Both the position numbers and the translations under genes were made by a program. Below are positions 7,331 through 8,787 of a stretch of 8,787 nt of DNA, one piece after another. Source of the DNA: Thermoplasmata archaeon. GTDB lineage: Archaea; Thermoplasmatota; Thermoplasmata; B31-G17. Each line of letters opens with the position of its first letter. The stretch's first letter is position 1. The stretch covers positions 1-8,787 of the forward strand of contig QMTG01000041.1 in assembly GCA_003649915.1 (NCBI GenBank), read 5' to 3'. The notes below the pieces were generated by a model. That model saw nothing but the letters and a program-made list of their open reading frames with translations, ran no database searches and was not told where the DNA came from.

Positions 7331-7507
7331 ATGGTAAAGGGTGGCAAGAGAAAAAAGCGTCTCGGCTTTCAATCGGGTGCAGGTCTTATAAGGTATTTTG
7401 AGGCGGAAGACGAGAGGGCGTTAAAAATTAACCCGTGGGCAGTGGTTATAGCATCGATAGCAATTGCTATAATAATTGAATTTGCATGGTGGTATTGGCC
7501 ACTATAG
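7331..7507 (+). CDS. secG: Preprotein translocase subunit SecG (Sec61-beta)
   Basis: This is the small tail-anchored subunit of the SecYEG/Sec61 protein-conducting channel. It has 58 residues: a basic N-terminus (KGGKRKKR), the conserved Sec61-beta segment SGAGLIRYFEAED (15-27), then KINPW and one membrane segment (about 37-55). The family normally has a similar cytosolic segment followed by K-I-x-P before the TM helix, so the match is good and the length is normal. The start at 7331 is set by the TATA box 28 nt upstream and by family length; an in-frame extension to 7256 would add residues unlike the family. Oddities are a Glu (50) within the hydrophobic segment and an aromatic C-terminus (WWYWPL). 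The next gene starts 28 bp downstream and is probably co-transcribed. Confidence 0.93.
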   Translation: MVKGGKRKKRLGFQSGAGLIRYFEAEDERALKINPWAVVIASIAIAIIIEFAWWYWPL

Positions 7508-7523
7508 TCGTGCCTAGATAAGC

Positions 7524-7531
7524 GGTGGTGA
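7524..7531 (+). promoter_or_regulatory. Shine-Dalgarno for the coiled-coil gene
   Basis: GGTGGTGA ends 4 nt before ATG 7536, which supports that start. A strong SD on an internal gene, contrasted with none on secG, fits one mRNA whose first gene is leaderless. Confidence 0.6.
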
Positions 7532-7535
7532 ACGA

Positions 7536-8594
7536 ATGGGAGAAAGAGAGGGTGAAGAATTCAATATACTTCCCGATATTGAGGAACTCGTTCCCGTAGA
7601 TGAAAAGGCAAAGGCTATCAAGGAATATGTTAGGAGCTATCTGGATGAGTACAGGAAGGTTGTAGAGGGAGAAAAGCCCGAAATTCTGCCCGATTTTTAC
7701 GAGCACTACCCATATTCTGTGATCGCCATCTGCATGCCAAACGATACCGTTTGTGTGCTGTTCCGCACAGGTGCTCCCCAATTGGAGATCATAGTCAGAG
7801 ATGGTGATTTTGCAGAAGTTAGGAAGAAACTTCAGGATAGATGGTGTGATTATTTCATGCTTCTTTTACCAGACAGGATGGGCGTGGATGATGCGAAGGA
7901 GAGGGCAAGGGCTGATGCTCTTCATGATTTGTCTGTGGTTTCAAAAAGGCTCAGAATACTTTCGTTAAAGAAAGAATTGGCAAAACTTGAGGAGGACTTT
8001 GAGAGAGTAATAAAAATCAACCCGTGGCTTGAGGAAGAGGCAAAGGAGCAGAAGAGCAGGATTGAAAACCTGAAATCACTAATTGACACACTCACAAAAG
8101 AGGTAAAGGAAGAGTTTGAAAACAGGTATGATAGGTATATAAAGGAGTTGGAGAGCGTAAGATTTATTGCAAAACAGCACGCCCCTGACACTGCTGAGGA
8201 GGGTGAAGTTGCTGTAGAGGGCGAAAAAAAGGAGGAAATGATGGAGGTTAGGGGTGAAAAGAAGGTAGTGGTGGAAAAGGTTGTGGATTTGCCCCCAGAA
8301 ATCAAGAACACAATTTTTAGGATGAACAGAAGGCTTTATAGGCTTGAGAAACAGTTTGAGCCCTTTGAGGCATCCATTAAGGGAAAAGTGGAGACACTCA
8401 AAAAGAGAGTTGATGCTCTCGAAAAAAGTATCAAAACTTTGGAGAGAACACTGAACGATACAAAGCATGTTTTTGTAAGCAAGGCGGCAACAGCCTCAAA
8501 GGTTGGTAAAGCATCCATAGTTGTGGCAATAATTGCAATACTGCTAGCATTGCTAAGCATGTTTGACGTTCTTCCAAAATTCTCAGTGCCTTGA
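7536..8594 (+). CDS. Tail-anchored coiled-coil protein, function unknown
   Basis: This 352-residue protein is not recognised as a named family. Residues 1-115 look like a small alpha/beta globular domain (PYSVIAICMPNDTVCVLFRTG, then DYFMLLLPDRMG). A long charged helical stretch (about 118-212) has heptad-like Leu/Ile spacing. A Glu/Lys/Val-rich linker spans 213-249. A second coiled coil (about 250-310) includes LKKRVDALEKSIKTLE. A single C-terminal hydrophobic segment (about 328-343, IVVAIIAILLALLSMF) is followed by nine residues. With no signal peptide, the topology is tail-anchored with the bulk in the cytoplasm. It follows secG by 28 bp and the next start overlaps or nearly abuts its stop. 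Proximity to a Sec subunit suggests, but does not show, a membrane-biogenesis role; a structural or scaffold role is equally possible. Confidence 0.85.
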   Translation: MGEREGEEFNILPDIEELVPVDEKAKAIKEYVRSYLDEYRKVVEGEKPEILPDFYEHYPYSVIAICMPNDTVCVLFRTGAPQLEIIVRDGDFAEVRKKLQDRWCDYFMLLLPDRMGVDDAKERARADALHDLSVVSKRLRILSLKKELAKLEEDFERVIKINPWLEEEAKEQKSRIENLKSLIDTLTKEVKEEFENRYDRYIKELESVRFIAKQHAPDTAEEGEVAVEGEKKEEMMEVRGEKKVVVEKVVDLPPEIKNTIFRMNRRLYRLEKQFEPFEASIKGKVETLKKRVDALEKSIKTLERTLNDTKHVFVSKAATASKVGKASIVVAIIAILLALLSMFDVLPKFSVP

Positions 8595-8608
8595 TGGGGC
8601 TGATTGTC

Positions 8609-8787
8609 ATGAAAGTCAATGAACTGATACTGGAAAAACTTGAGAAGAGTTCAAAAGTGAGGGGGAGTGGTGTTGATGGGGAGGATTACGTGCTTGTAGG
8701 CTTTTCAGGAAAATACGAAATTTATATAGAAGGAAACGCTGGTGATTTCTTCTCCGCGTTATTAAACGGACCCGAGGTTACGCTCAA
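8609..8787 (+). CDS. GXGXG-domain protein, glutamate synthase domain 3-like (3' partial)
   Basis: Sixty residues are visible before the window ends. The text NELILEKLEKSSKV...GEDYVLVGFSGKYEIYIEGNAGDFFSALLNGPEVTL follows the start of the GXGXG domain of the glutamate synthase large subunit. In that family a short helix (NELI) leads into a strand ending in a Gly-x-Ser-Gly turn, then repeated beta-helix turns ending in G-N/T-x-G and a-L-x-G-P. Archaea carry this domain as a separate protein, and FwdC-type formylmethanofuran dehydrogenase subunits share the fold, so either assignment is possible. Start 8609 is preferred because GGGGCTGATT (8596-8605) resembles a Shine-Dalgarno. An in-frame ATG at 8594 overlaps the upstream stop (TGATG) and is the alternative. 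Its relation to secG is probably only positional. Confidence 0.6.
   Translation, partial: MKVNELILEKLEKSSKVRGSGVDGEDYVLVGFSGKYEIYIEGNAGDFFSALLNGPEVTL

Noticed and set aside
7922..8619. Minus-strand open frames opposite the coiled-coil gene
   Set aside because: Their Ser/Phe/Leu-rich composition is the mirror of Lys/Glu-rich coding on the plus strand, as expected of antisense shadows.

Overview
The window looks archaeal, most likely euryarchaeal and perhaps a Thermoplasmatota/DHVE2-type (Aciduliprofundum-like) genome. The reasons are a Sec61-beta type SecG, an archaeal-style TrmI tRNA methyltransferase, a DUF835 domain, TATA boxes placed about 28 nt before start codons, and GGTGAT-type Shine-Dalgarno sites on operon-internal genes. 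The genus is inference; no rRNA or other taxonomic marker is present.

Layout. (1) Positions 2-2089 (+) hold the 3' part of a large membrane protein with extracellular jelly-roll modules, three predicted membrane segments, two cytoplasmic zinc ribbons and a C-terminal DUF835 domain; its start lies before the window. (2) trmI (+, about 2219-2986) follows behind its own promoter. (3) A minus-strand pair runs from about 7171 to 2976: a 1237-residue secreted, sequon-rich protein of unknown function, followed 8 bp later by a 157-residue single-pass membrane protein with a small outward-facing domain. The last gene overlaps the 3' end of trmI by 11 bp, tail to tail. (4) A 159-bp divergent promoter region (7172-7330) contains two TATA boxes and a perfect 14-bp palindrome. 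(5) To the right, a plus-strand cluster holds secG (7331-7507), a 352-residue tail-anchored coiled-coil protein of unknown function (7536-8594), and the start of a protein resembling the GXGXG domain of glutamate synthase (from about 8609, cut by the window end).

How it may fit together. Apart from trmI and the GXGXG gene, the theme is the cell envelope: a receptor-like protein linking outside to inside, a large exported protein with a small membrane partner, and a Sec translocon subunit next to an uncharacterised tail-anchored protein. No mobile element, CRISPR array, tRNA or rRNA was seen. The least explained parts are the 1237/157-residue gene pair and the coiled-coil protein beside secG.
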